A stretch of DNA of 61,402 bases from Bacteroidales bacterium (lineage in GTDB: Bacteria > Bacteroidota > Bacteroidia > Bacteroidales > UBA1715), in the NCBI GenBank assembly GCA_031286165.1, contig JAITUU010000024.1, forward strand, positions 1 through 61,402. Direction: 5' to 3'. Below, piece by piece: positions 37,901 to 45,292 of the stretch (positions are counted from its first letter, which is position 1; every line of letters begins with the position of its first letter). The position numbers and the translations under genes were made by a program. The notes under the pieces are model-generated. The model saw only the letters and a program-made list of their open reading frames with translations. It was not told the origin of the DNA and searched no databases.

Positions 37901-40900
37901 TAGTGGCATCGGAAGTGAGCGATGCTGCCTGTGAAATTTTCAAATTCGCTTTGGCATCGGCTTTGCTAGCCGAAATGGTAGGAATAGCAGTAGTGCCGGC
38001 AGGAAGAGTTACGGTGTATTCCATGGTAGCGGCATTGAAGGTAGGGGAAAGTACACCTACGCTGGTGCTAAGTGCTGCCAAATCTGCATTTGCCGAAAGA
38101 TTTTTAACATCTTCTAATTTCGGACCTATCACTATTTTTTCAATTATCATCAGTTTGTTTTTTTGCGAACTTGTGTTGTTCGCGTCTAATACAAAACGCA
38201 CGCCTGCAATTCTCGATTTATCGGCAGTTCCTGTGTTTGCAAAATCGGTTTCGTAGGTTTTTTTCGTAAGTTGTACGCTTAACGCTTCGTCGCTATTGTA
38301 TGGACGATTACTTGCTTCGTATCCATAGAAATCTATCACGCGGTTGCGAACTCCTATGCCGGTATTTGTTACACCGTCTTCATCTAAACTGTAGCCTATA
38401 AAGGTTACGTATAAATCTTTGCCGGAGGCGTTGATTACGGTATTTTCGGGTAAGTGATATTCAAAATAACTATCGGCATCGGTTGCCCCGCGTTTGAATC
38501 GTATTTGTAATTTTCCGTTTCTGTCGCTCAATACATATTGCGAACTTGGTGTTGATACATTGCCTATACCGTTCGAGAAATCATCAACCCATTGGGTGAG
38601 TTCCAGCGGATTGGATTGATAGGTAATGGTATAATTTTGTACGGTATTGTTTTCACTCGTTACGCGCACTATGGTAGGTTCGGAATAGCGTGCGCCGTAG
38701 AGTATTTCTACTTTGGCATTGCTGCTATTGGCAATGGCGGTAAAGAGTGGTTTGGTAGAACTTGAAAAAGTGAGCGTGTAGGCATATACCGTGCTCGAAA
38801 ATGCAGGGCTGAGGCTACCCACATTCACCGTGAGTGATTTCAAGCTAGCATCGCCCGAAGGGTCGTTGGCAAAACTCACGTAGTAGTCTGCCGTAGCGGA
38901 ACCGTTTGCCGCAGTTACGGTAATTTTTGCTTTGCCGTTTACGCTCGAAGCCTGTGTTACTACCACTGTGGCATTGGCATTGATAGCCGTAGCCGAAATA
39001 ACGGGTGCAGTGGTAACACTTGCCGGTAAAAAGCACACATATTCTTCCACGCCTTTTGCCACCGCAGGGCTTATGGTACCTTGCGATGCGGTGATTGTTT
39101 TCAAATTCACGCTCGAATTGGCACTTATGTTTGCCGCCGTAGGCGTGGGTTCCATTACTTCCCAATTATTTACAGTTTCGGGAAAACGTCCAAAACTGAT
39201 GTTGGTGGTTTGTGCGCCAAAGGTTTTGGAATCTATTATTTCCAATCCGTTGGTGCTTACTTGTGCAAGCACCACTGCTTCGCCGCCTTTGTCTAAGGCA
39301 AAACTCAAATGGCGTGCGCCCAAACTCGCGCTATCGCTGGCAAATAGTGTGAGCCAGCCTTTGGCGGGAATGGTGGTTTCCGAAGGTGCATTGCGTTTTA
39401 TGCGGTAGCGAAGTGAATAACTGAGGTCATCGCTTATGAAAAGTCCGCCCAAATCTACCGCAGTACTTCCTGCATTGTAGAGTTCTATATAATCGTAGTA
39501 TTTGCCGTCTTCGGCTTGCAATATACCGGTATTTTCGGCTAAAATTTCGTTGATGGTAATACCGCTCACTGCCGCTTTTGTTGCAGTATTCACGTTTTTG
39601 ACTGCCGGCGTAGGCGTAGCCAAATAGCGGAAGGCAGACGTATTGTTCGGATAGCGACCGTAACTCACATCTTCGCCGCTATTGCGGTAGCTAATGCTAT
39701 CTATTACGTAGTATTGCGAACCGCGCATTTGCACAAGTGCTATTTGTCCTTTTTCGGCATTGAGTTTAAAATCCACGTGGTTTGGATTGATAGCCGTTTG
39801 TTTATCTGCCCACAATATCATGTAACCGCCGGCGGGAATAGTGGTTTTTGCCGATTCGCCGCGTGGAATTTGATACATGGTGTAGTCTTTGAAATCGTTG
39901 GTTACATACAATCCACCCAAATCCACCGCTTCGGTATTGGAGTTGTATAATTCAAACCAATCGGCATAATTGCCGGTTTCTTCTTTATTGATAGAAGAGT
40001 TTTTTGCCAAAATTTCGGTAATGTAAATACCGCTCACTTCGGGGTCGGGTTTAATTTCGTTGGTGGCGTTTGGTGTAGGTTTTTCAAAGGTAATAATGTT
40101 TGAGGCACTGCCATCAGGATAGCGTCCGTAAGAAATGTCGGTATTTTGACCGCCATAGGTCAGTTGGTCTATGGTAATAAAGCTGCCGTCTGATTTCTTT
40201 TGTGAAATAAGTATCACACCGCCGTCTTTGCTCAATTTGAAGGGCAGGTGAGTAATGCCGCTGTATGTATCTTTATCTGCCCACAAAAGCAAAAATCCTT
40301 TGGCGGCAATGGTGGTAGCCGCAGCGTTGTCGTAAGGAATTTGGTATTTATCGGGTTTCGCGGCATTGTCGCTTACATACAGCCCTGCTATGTTGATAGA
40401 AGCAGTGCCGGGGTTGTAAATCTCGAACCAATCGGTGTATCTGCCGTATTCGGTGGCTATGGTGGCATTGTTCGATGCCATGAGTTCGTTAATACGCAAA
40501 TTGCCTGCTGCTAAATTTGCACGACTTTCAAATACTGCTTTTATGGTGCTTGCCGCAGTCATGGTGTAAGAGTACTCGCGCGAAGTAGAAAGTACCGTAC
40601 CACTGCTGTTTTCCCAGTGCTTGAATTGATAGCCGTCTTTTGGAGTAGCCGTCATGCGAATAGGAATATTGAGCATTTGCTGACCTGTATAATTATTTGC
40701 TACATCAAGTCCGCAGAGTTGTACTTTTCCTTGCGAAGTGCTGTATTGCACCGTATAATCGGCAAATTGATTGCCGAATTTGGAAGATAAGGAAGAGCGA
40801 ATACTACCTCTGCGACCACTGTTCCACAATTTCATGCTGCTAATAGAATAATTTGTGTTTCGTACCCACCCTTGATTTGTGTACATATCACGTTCCGAAG

Positions 40901-42890
40901 AAATTGCTTGTTCTATGGGGTCGGCTATGGCAGTCATGCGGTTATCGGAATACACCGTATTGAGCATATAGGCATAGCGTTGTATAAATTCTGCTTTAAA
41001 TTCCGGCTTGGTAAGTAAACTGCGAAAAATTACCGTACTCCATGTTCTTGATTCACCATCTTTATAAAAATTATCGGAAAGAGCGTTATCGAATGTAGAA
41101 TTTGAATTTCCCCACAATCCGTAGCCGAAATCGGTATCGTAGAGCGGAAAGCGGAATTTACCGTTTCCCACGCGAGGTCGCCACATACGGGCATTGTTGT
41201 GGGGCCAGTCGCCATTGTCGCAGTAGGTTTGGGCTATGTAGTAGTTTATTATGTTGTCTTTGTCTATATAGTTTGTTACTATATTATCGTAGAGTGCTTG
41301 ATTGCTGCTCAAATCTTTTTTTGTACCGCTATATGCACTACTTCCGCCTAATAGATTGATTAATTCATCGTAGCGGTCGGCAGTTCCTTCGCTTATATCA
41401 TAAAAACCGAGTTTTCCGGCACTGTTTTTACCGCCTATTTTGAGTAAATCTATGTTTTCGGCATAGTCGTGATAGCCGGCAAAATACTCTGCCGATAAGC
41501 GTTCGCGCACATTCATTAAACTCCAGTATTCGCCATTAATGAAAAGCACAACGGGTTGATAATCCTGTGTTTCCAAATCCACCTGTCCGCGAATAATTTG
41601 TTGAATAATGGCATCGCGGGCAAAGTTTCCGTCTGCCCAGTCATTCCCCGAATTGCGCAATACGAAGGATTGATAGGTTGGCAAGGCATCATCGCCAAAA
41701 ATCGGATATTTGATTTCTGCATTTTCGTATTTATGCTTCACTTTTACGGCAAGTGATTTTAAATCGAAACTGCGGCTCGCGCTTCCGAATACTTCTATGG
41801 TGGCAGTGTTGTCGAATTGTTTAACACCGTTTTTATCGTAAAACTCTATATGAGCCGGATACGCCCAATCTTGTGCCCAGTTGTATTTGTCGTTCCCACC
41901 GCCATAATTGGCAGTGGCTCCATTTGTTCCCTTAATATATAGTCCCGAATCGGCACTGAACAAATATTTTTTGTCGATAGAGAGCGAAATTACCGGCAGA
42001 GTTGGTCTTCGTTCGTTGATAAAGTAGGTTTCGCCACTGGTGTTTGAGGTCATGTAATCGTTGTGAAATGCTTTTGCTTTCAATACAAAATTATAATCTT
42101 TTTTACCGGAATATTTAGAAGAAGAAGTGAATTGAGTAGGCCAGTTCTGTGCGTGCATAATAGCAGTATTACCAGCACCATAATTATAACCGGATTTTTG
42201 TGTTTCAGCGTTTTTCTTTTCAGCAGTAATTACGGTTCCGGGCGTGTAAATAGGCGAGGAAGAGGTAGGTTCGCTGCCATCGGTGGTGTAGCGTATGGTG
42301 GCACCTGCCAAATCGCAAGAAATGGTTACATTCTGATTGCTGTTGTACCAGCCGCCTTTTACCGAGAATTTCGGCTGCGGAGCCATGCCTAAAAAGTGTC
42401 CACTATTGTTGTTGCTCGCTCCGGCGGTAACTTTTTTCAAAAGTGCCCACGAGCCGGTGCCATCGGTAGTGCGTCCGTAAGAATAGGCGCGTTCTACAAG
42501 GGGTACTTTTACGCTATCTACCAGCAGCATAGTATTGCTATACAAGCGAATAGCCTCGCCCGCCGAAGAAATTTTGAAATTCGTGTGCGGTGCAGAGCCA
42601 AAGTAATCGTTGCCATCGCACCATACTACGGCAAATTTTCCTGCCGCAATGGTAAAATCTTTTTTAAATTCCCATTTGCGGGGTTTATCTTTGTTGTCGG
42701 TTATAAAATAGCCCTTCAAATTCACCGAAGAAGAGCCTCCGTTGTAAATTTCTATCCAGTCGCCGCTTTTTTGGTAATCGGGGTCTTTTATGGAGGCGTT
42801 GGAAGTTTGCACTTCGTTGAATTTTATTTGCGCATGAAGTGAGGTCATGCAGCAGAATAAACTAATAATACACACAAATCTTTGTATCAT
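31932..42890 (-). CDS. Giant T9SS-exported surface protein: lamin-tail, CotH kinase, 18 Big_2 domains
   Basis: A 3652-residue cell-surface protein. In order (approximate residues): signal peptide 1-20; lamin-tail domain 21-130; chitobiase C-terminal-like domain 155-240 (ATIRYTTDGSEPTSSSPIYT); CotH kinase-like domain 280-700 (INGEYWSLMNVRER, YCDNGDWPHNN, PLYDTDFGYGLWG); an InlB-repeat-like segment near 720-800; three further lamin-tail domains 805-1250; cadherin-like and CBM-like segments to about 1940; 18 Big_2 Ig domains (about 82-84 residues each); a cadherin-like segment; and a type A T9SS sorting domain (last ~80 residues, MPRGVYTCVLTSK). The CotH part could phosphorylate exported or host proteins, as CotH does in spore coats. 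The start is ATG 42890, the first to give a good signal peptide. Confidence 0.85.
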   Translation of the reverse strand: MIQRFVCIISLFCCMTSLHAQIKFNEVQTSNASIKDPDYQKSGDWIEIYNGGSSSVNLKGYFITDNKDKPRKWEFKKDFTIAAGKFAVVWCDGNDYFGSAPHTNFKISSAGEAIRLYSNTMLLVDSVKVPLVERAYSYGRTTDGTGSWALLKKVTAGASNNNSGHFLGMAPQPKFSVKGGWYNSNQNVTISCDLAGATIRYTTDGSEPTSSSPIYTPGTVITAEKKNAETQKSGYNYGAGNTAIMHAQNWPTQFTSSSKYSGKKDYNFVLKAKAFHNDYMTSNTSGETYFINERRPTLPVISLSIDKKYLFSADSGLYIKGTNGATANYGGGNDKYNWAQDWAYPAHIEFYDKNGVKQFDNTATIEVFGSASRSFDLKSLAVKVKHKYENAEIKYPIFGDDALPTYQSFVLRNSGNDWADGNFARDAIIQQIIRGQVDLETQDYQPVVLFINGEYWSLMNVRERLSAEYFAGYHDYAENIDLLKIGGKNSAGKLGFYDISEGTADRYDELINLLGGSSAYSGTKKDLSSNQALYDNIVTNYIDKDNIINYYIAQTYCDNGDWPHNNARMWRPRVGNGKFRFPLYDTDFGYGLWGNSNSTFDNALSDNFYKDGESRTWSTVIFRSLLTKPEFKAEFIQRYAYMLNTVYSDNRMTAIADPIEQAISSERDMYTNQGWVRNTNYSISSMKLWNSGRRGSIRSSLSSKFGNQFADYTVQYSTSQGKVQLCGLDVANNYTGQQMLNIPIRMTATPKDGYQFKHWENSSGTVLSTSREYSYTMTAASTIKAVFESRANLAAGNLRINELMASNNATIATEYGRYTDWFEIYNPGTASINIAGLYVSDNAAKPDKYQIPYDNAAATTIAAKGFLLLWADKDTYSGITHLPFKLSKDGGVILISQKKSDGSFITIDQLTYGGQNTDISYGRYPDGSASNIITFEKPTPNATNEIKPDPEVSGIYITEILAKNSSINKEETGNYADWFELYNSNTEAVDLGGLYVTNDFKDYTMYQIPRGESAKTTIPAGGYMILWADKQTAINPNHVDFKLNAEKGQIALVQMRGSQYYVIDSISYRNSGEDVSYGRYPNNTSAFRYLATPTPAVKNVNTATKAAVSGITINEILAENTGILQAEDGKYYDYIELYNAGSTAVDLGGLFISDDLSYSLRYRIKRNAPSETTIPAKGWLTLFASDSASLGARHLSFALDKGGEAVVLAQVSTNGLEIIDSKTFGAQTTNISFGRFPETVNNWEVMEPTPTAANISANSSVNLKTITASQGTISPAVAKGVEEYVCFLPASVTTAPVISATAINANATVVVTQASSVNGKAKITVTAANGSATADYYVSFANDPSGDASLKSLTVNVGSLSPAFSSTVYAYTLTFSSSTKPLFTAIANSSNAKVEILYGARYSEPTIVRVTSENNTVQNYTITYQSNPLELTQWVDDFSNGIGNVSTPSSQYVLSDRNGKLQIRFKRGATDADSYFEYHLPENTVINASGKDLYVTFIGYSLDEDGVTNTGIGVRNRVIDFYGYEASNRPYNSDEALSVQLTKKTYETDFANTGTADKSRIAGVRFVLDANNTSSQKNKLMIIEKIVIGPKLEDVKNLSANADLAALSTSVGVLSPTFNAATMEYTVTLPAGTTAIPTISASKADAKANLKISQAASLTSDATITVTSENLLVTNNYIVHFVVNPSIVDGLTDQILQPALTAWSETSALYDLSYSAGVLNIAYTRSGAGSDYIQYSALAGENKILNLTNYPYVSVKAKSSVATSLRADIFDNAGNTATVAAQAVASSTTYNVYTFDFSSVLSSVSASSIQGVRLYFDAGTTAAKQGSIGIDELRFGSDVEIRVNAAPVISAIPAQTVEQSQAFTPIALNTYVTDDNTPVANLVWTVSAAENFTVSLVNNVATVTPKSATWIGSEQITFTVTDEDGATATRRVRFTVTELIIPVEDVSFAQASLTLLLGESRSFASAVTINPSNASDKTISYASSNPLVLSINETTGVASALQEGTVTLTITSANGKTAQCTITVAPILASSITAIPTAMIMTEGESTLLAVEIVPDNTTNKTVAWTSNNPSVATIVASNSVRAVSEGTATLTATTTNGLTATCEVTVNKLTVLVESISLPAALDLEVGAIQKLTVDFTPANADNKTLTWSSSAPAVASVNSDGIVTAAAIGTAVITAQTMNNKTASITITVQGINPTSVVLSKNTLTLFEGDTETIEATIYPTSATDKSIVWTSSSNAVATVDNGTITAVSEGTTTITASSHNGKTATCTVTVNPIAAQSVTLSETQVKLSVGEKVQITATVLPANTSNKTTTWTIANESIALLDQYNRIAAINEGTTTLTVSTENGKTATCTITVEEVEIPVESIHIAQSAVSVNIDETFDFTVTFIPENVSNTTVLWTSSSPTVATVSGGTVTALMAGTTEIQARTANGKIAIATLTVNPMPVASITLSETAVQLSAGESATITATILPAKASDKTIVWTSSASGIATVDNGVITAVAPGNATITATGSNGKTATVVVTVQEVVANNILLPSEAISIPVGGSEQINVSFVPANTSNKTITWTVSDPAIVQVSASGEVQALAAGTATLTARSANGKTATCTVTVVDVAIPITEISLPAALAIDIDETAAPIVTFTPQNASNKTITWTSSSNTIATVSAEGIITGKTAGTAVITARSVNNKTAAVIITVNPMLAESVTLSQIALSLVNGSTTTLTATIMPANTTNQSITWTSSNPAVASIVNGEITALSVGTTTITATTSNGKTTTCTITVTPVLAQSVSFSVSTLELAVGQAVNLEATVLPANTANKSVTYSITNPLVASIDQNGLVTALAAGTAQVTATTANGKTATCNLSVTEVEISVTSVTILGESGSAITVLSLDKDDEYQFTALVTPTNATNKTITWTSSNTAVASIVNGKLVTLSDGTTQITAQSANGITSRVTVTVLPVQVTAISLQPQYSEVFVGEQVNIVKEVLPTNAKIQTVTWSSSNENIAIVNNNGRVTTLSEGTVVITARSVGNTAITGTTTIVVKPIVPQTITITNDKPAVKVDESLQLTHSVYPAAANQSALWLSSNPSVCTVSATGVITGVSVGTATITATTSNGKTSTVVVTVNPVVPSSVTLSPSTITVTVGNRSSSPIFATVLPANATNKALSWTIDHTDIASIDAAGYITGISVGTARLTVQAQSGEARAYCSITVNAEDVELTAITIKEGGSEIILPLEQTLLLNIQKTPANATDQSIVWTVSNSSIVSVTQGGMITALSPGTAVITATAANGVKTSKTIRVPEQEAEEVIINEGAEGTLKMTAGTSLQLTATVKPENTTNKSLTWSLESNTGAISINQEGVVQALKPGYTIVKVATSNGLETALFIEVEPLKATAITLGSNPTNIFFNQQVQINFQTTPTNADKSTVTWSSSDPSIATVDKDGIIHTYTTKGDVIFTATLNNGNTYTYSAYVSKYSEAPKIRTISEQKIKQGGTFNPLELSQYFTPYIDPETGIAETLIFDHTPNTGSKFSVSVASNGKCTITVLDPTWSGTEPITVKARNAEGGLESSITVIVTVTQNSVAINEVPKTSFTAFPTVTQNYTTLIISPAVPTTYTLAVYDIEGKLIQKEQLTASETTQKIIDFTNMPRGVYTCVLTSKKTKQNVKIVVE
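32515..37060 (-). repeat. Array of 18 tandem Big_2 Ig-like domains
   Basis: Each unit of about 250 bp carries a core ATVLPANxTNKxxTWTSSN, an IASV- or VATV-type strand, GxVTAL-type turn and a GTxxITAxTxNGKTAT ending. Units differ at most positions, so the array is old and no two units look freshly copied. Confidence 0.85.
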
Positions 42891-43015
42891 GATTTTTAAT
42901 GTTTTTAAATATGAAATTACACACCATTTATAGCAAGACACCTTTTCTTGCAAAAACCCCATTATTTTATACAACACACGGAGTTTTGCATTTTTTAGAA
43001 AAAATGTCAAGTTCA

Positions 43016-43023
43016 CAAAAGTA
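43016..43023 (-). promoter_or_regulatory. -7 promoter element of the giant surface-protein gene
   Basis: The minus strand reads TACTTTTG, about 125 bp before the ATG at 42890. The FNR-like palindrome at 43043-43056 lies about 27 bp upstream of it. Confidence 0.5.
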
Positions 43024-43042
43024 ATAATGTTTTTTGGAAAAC

Positions 43043-43056
43043 ATGATAAAAATCAT
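43043..43056. promoter_or_regulatory. FNR-like palindrome upstream of the giant gene
   Basis: ATGAT-AAAA-ATCAT is a perfect 5-4-5 palindrome followed by a run of eight As. It matches 18 of 23 bases (with flanks) with the palindrome at 50993-51008, in the same orientation to the gene it may control. Crp/Fnr proteins bind such sites (TTGAT-N4-ATCAA type). Confidence 0.5.
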
Positions 43057-43097
43057 AAAAAAAATTACAAATGTGCTAATGCGATAATTAGCACATT
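43052..43097 (-). terminator. Terminator-like hairpin after ribD
   Basis: On the minus strand a perfect 11-bp stem (aatgtgctaat with attagcacatt) around a six-base loop is followed by TGTAATTTTTTTT. The stem is AT-rich and part of a repeat tract that begins inside ribD (43069-43135). Confidence 0.55.
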
Positions 43098-43107
43098 AGC
43101 ATATTGT

Positions 43108-44160
43108 CTAATTAGCACATTGATAATTGCCATATTGCCGCAACTCTGCATTTCCCACCGTTTCGCGGTACAGTGCTTTGCAGGTAATTATGGGCGCAGC
43201 CACGCCGCTGCCAAATGTGTCGCCGGTGGTGAATACGCGCATTTCGTCCCATACATTTTGCTGTATACAATCTTGTAAAATCTGCGCTCCACCTTCTATT
43301 ATGAGTGATTGAATGCCGCGTGTATATAGGTCGGCACAAATTTCCTGCCACAATGTTTCTCTGTGTTCTATGCGCACGTATTCCACATTGTGCCGCGATT
43401 GTGGCGGGGTGAGAGAATATATCACAGTGGGTGTTTCGCCGTTTTTTACGTGTAGGGTTTCGGGTAGGGAATTATTGAGGTCTATTGCCAAACGCAGCGG
43501 ATTTTTGCCATGTGCCACGCGAGCCGTTAGTTCGGGATTGTCGCAGCGGGCGGTGTTGGTACCCACCAAAATTGCCTGCTCTTCGCTGCGCCAGCGGTGC
43601 ACAAGTTTTCTACATTCTTCGTTGGTAATGTTCACGCCCCGTGCCGAAACTTTGTCGGCAGGGAGTTTGTCTATATAGCCATCGGCACTTTGCGCCCATT
43701 TGAGTATAATGTAGGGGCGGTGTTTTTCGTGAAAGGTAAAAAATCGTTTGTTCAATTCTCTGCACTCTTGCTCTAATATTCCCACCGTAACCTCCACGCC
43801 ATGAGCACGCAGTTTTGCAATTCCTCTGCCTGCCACTTCGCTGAATGTGTCCACGCAGCCCACCACCACGCGCGGAATACCGCAGTTTATAATCAAATCG
43901 GCGCAAGGGGGCGTTTTGCCATAGTGCGAGCAGGGTTCTAAATTCACATACAGCGTGCTTTCTTTGAGTAATTCTTTGTTTTCCACAGAATTGATGGCAT
44001 TCACTTCGGCGTGCGCTTCGCCGGCGCGTGCGTGAAAGCCTACGCCTATAATTTCGCCGCTGCGCACTATTACGCACCCTACCATAGGATTGGGATAAGT
44101 ATTTCCAAACGCCTGCATGGCAAGCGAAATACAACGACGCATATACTTTTCGTGATTCAT
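43108..44160 (-). CDS. ribD: Bifunctional riboflavin deaminase/reductase
   Basis: RibD (350 residues) carries out two steps of riboflavin synthesis in the cytoplasm: deamination of the pyrimidine and reduction of the ribosyl chain. The deaminase domain has the zinc motifs HAEVNAI (H50, E52) and PCSHYGKTPPC (C77, C86). The reductase domain (about 145-340) has the expected VGTNTARCDNPELTAR and LIIEGGAQILQDCI motifs. ATG 44160 lies only three bases after a perfect TATCTTTGC promoter element, so the mRNA appears leaderless. The last codons (QYGNYQCAN) and the stop lie inside a repeat tract that continues into the intergenic region, so the C-terminal tail is probably not ancestral. Confidence 0.95.
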   Translation of the reverse strand: MNHEKYMRRCISLAMQAFGNTYPNPMVGCVIVRSGEIIGVGFHARAGEAHAEVNAINSVENKELLKESTLYVNLEPCSHYGKTPPCADLIINCGIPRVVVGCVDTFSEVAGRGIAKLRAHGVEVTVGILEQECRELNKRFFTFHEKHRPYIILKWAQSADGYIDKLPADKVSARGVNITNEECRKLVHRWRSEEQAILVGTNTARCDNPELTARVAHGKNPLRLAIDLNNSLPETLHVKNGETPTVIYSLTPPQSRHNVEYVRIEHRETLWQEICADLYTRGIQSLIIEGGAQILQDCIQQNVWDEMRVFTTGDTFGSGVAAPIITCKALYRETVGNAELRQYGNYQCAN

Positions 44161-44163
44161 GAG

Positions 44164-44172
44164 GCAAAGATA
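44164..44172 (-). promoter_or_regulatory. -7 promoter element of ribD, three bases from the start codon
   Basis: The minus strand reads TATCTTTGC, an exact TAnnTTTGC match whose end is three bases from the ATG at 44160. Transcription would begin at or within a few bases of the start codon. Confidence 0.65.
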
Positions 44173-44212
44173 ATCAATTACGGATTACAATACGCAAAAC
44201 ATTTATAAAGCC

Positions 44213-44270
44213 TCATTACCTTCGCTGAGGGCTACGCCGTTGCGAACGAAGTGAAGCAATAGAGACACAA
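44213..44270. repeat. REP-like palindromic intergenic repeat, copy 2
   Basis: The core ttgcgaacgaagtgaagcaat is the exact reverse complement of the core of copy 1 (26187-26220). An additional ttcgctgagggctacgcc segment precedes it, as in longer members of this family. Confidence 0.55.
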
Positions 44271-44274
44271 GAAA

Positions 44275-44310
44275 TAATTTACAATTTACAATTTACAATT
44301 TACAATTTAC
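44275..44310. repeat. Five tandem aatttac units upstream of prmC
   Basis: A 7-bp unit is repeated about five times and ends just before the -7 element of prmC, in the region where a -33 box would be expected. Confidence 0.7.
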
Positions 44311-44312
44311 AC

Positions 44313-44321
44313 TACTTTTGC
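44313..44321 (+). promoter_or_regulatory. -7 promoter element of prmC, three bases from the start codon
   Basis: TACTTTTGC matches TAnnTTTGC exactly and ends three bases before ATG 44325. The region 20 bp upstream is occupied by the aatttac repeat and contains no TTG box. Confidence 0.65.
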
Positions 44322-44324
44322 GAC

Positions 44325-45182
44325 ATGACTTTTTTTGAAATCAAACAACAGTTTGCAACTGCACTTGCGCCGCTCTATCCGCCACAGGAAGTTGCTGCTA
44401 TGCTGAAACTCCTTGTGGAAAACTGCCGTATTTCGTACACTGAAATGCTGATGACGCCACAGGCGGAAATTGTGCCGGAGCATGAAAAATGCTTGCAAGA
44501 GGCTTTGCAGCGATTGCTGGCGCAGGAACCCATACAATATATATTAGGTAAAGCCGATTTTTACGGCTTGCAATTTTCGGTGTCGCCTGCCGTGCTTATT
44601 CCGCGTGGTGAAACCGAAGAATTGGTGCAGCGTGCCATTTGCATTGCGCAATCCATAGAGCGTCCGGTAATTGTAGATGCCTGCACCGGCAGTGCTTGTA
44701 TAGCCATTGCGCTGGCAAAACATCTTCCGCAGGCTCGCCTGTGCGCCTGCGATATTTCGTTCGATGCACTGAGCGTTGCAAAACGGAATGCCCAACAAAA
44801 CAATGTGAACGTGAACTTTGTGCACTGCGATATATTGAAACCTTCCGAGTGGAAGAAATTACCGCTGTGTAACCTATTGGTGAGCAACCCGCCCTACGTA
44901 ATGGAGAGCGAAAAATCGCTTATGCAGCAAAATGTGCTTGCCTATGAACCCGAAATTGCACTCTTTGTGAGCAACGATAATCCACTTGTATTCTACCATG
45001 CGCTGGCGCAACTTGGGCAGTGCATGCTACAAGCCGGTGGCATTCTTCTCTGCGAAATCAACGAAAATTTGGCTGAGGAAACGGCACAACTCTTTACCGA
45101 TTACGACTACAAAAACGTGGAAATTCTGCGCGATATTCATGAACGAGAACGATTTGTTATTTGTCAGTGGAAACTGTGTTGA
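44325..45182 (+). CDS. prmC: Peptide chain release factor N5-glutamine methyltransferase
   Basis: PrmC (285 residues) methylates the glutamine of the GGQ motif of release factors with S-adenosylmethionine. The N-terminal helical domain (1-85, ending EPIQYILGKADFYGLQF) recognises the factor. The SAM fold follows with VDACTGSACIAIALAK (SAM-binding) and the catalytic NPPY motif at residues 188-191. Length fits the family. It is transcribed divergently from ribD, an arrangement found in other Bacteroidota. The ATG is preceded by a -7 element only three bases away, suggesting a leaderless mRNA. Confidence 0.95.
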   Translation: MTFFEIKQQFATALAPLYPPQEVAAMLKLLVENCRISYTEMLMTPQAEIVPEHEKCLQEALQRLLAQEPIQYILGKADFYGLQFSVSPAVLIPRGETEELVQRAICIAQSIERPVIVDACTGSACIAIALAKHLPQARLCACDISFDALSVAKRNAQQNNVNVNFVHCDILKPSEWKKLPLCNLLVSNPPYVMESEKSLMQQNVLAYEPEIALFVSNDNPLVFYHALAQLGQCMLQAGGILLCEINENLAEETAQLFTDYDYKNVEILRDIHERERFVICQWKLC

Positions 45183-45262
45183 GATTTATTGAGATTAGTA
45201 GATATTTATTGTTTCAGTTGCTTAAAACTAACAACCAACAACTAACAACTAACAACTAATTT
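45183..45262. repeat. Mosaic short-repeat tract upstream of metH
   Basis: Sequence of the gagattagtagatatttattg type (shared with 23549-23587) is followed by five variants of the unit aacaact. No cobalamin riboswitch was found in this gap. Confidence 0.6.
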
Positions 45263-45263
45263 G

Positions 45264-45272
45264 TACTTTTGC
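45264..45272 (+). promoter_or_regulatory. -7 promoter element of metH
   Basis: TACTTTTGC is an exact TAnnTTTGC match, 20 bases before ATG 45293. A TTG at 45269 is part of this element and is not a start. Confidence 0.65.
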
Positions 45273-45292
45273 AAAAAAAAAATAAAAATTCG

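Noticed and set aside
44161..44324. Possible FMN riboswitch at ribD
   Set aside because: The promoter element is three bases from the start codon, leaving no room for a leader.
45183..45292. Possible cobalamin riboswitch before metH
   Set aside because: The gap is about 110 bp of AT-rich short repeats and a promoter; no B12-box-like or helical conserved core was seen.
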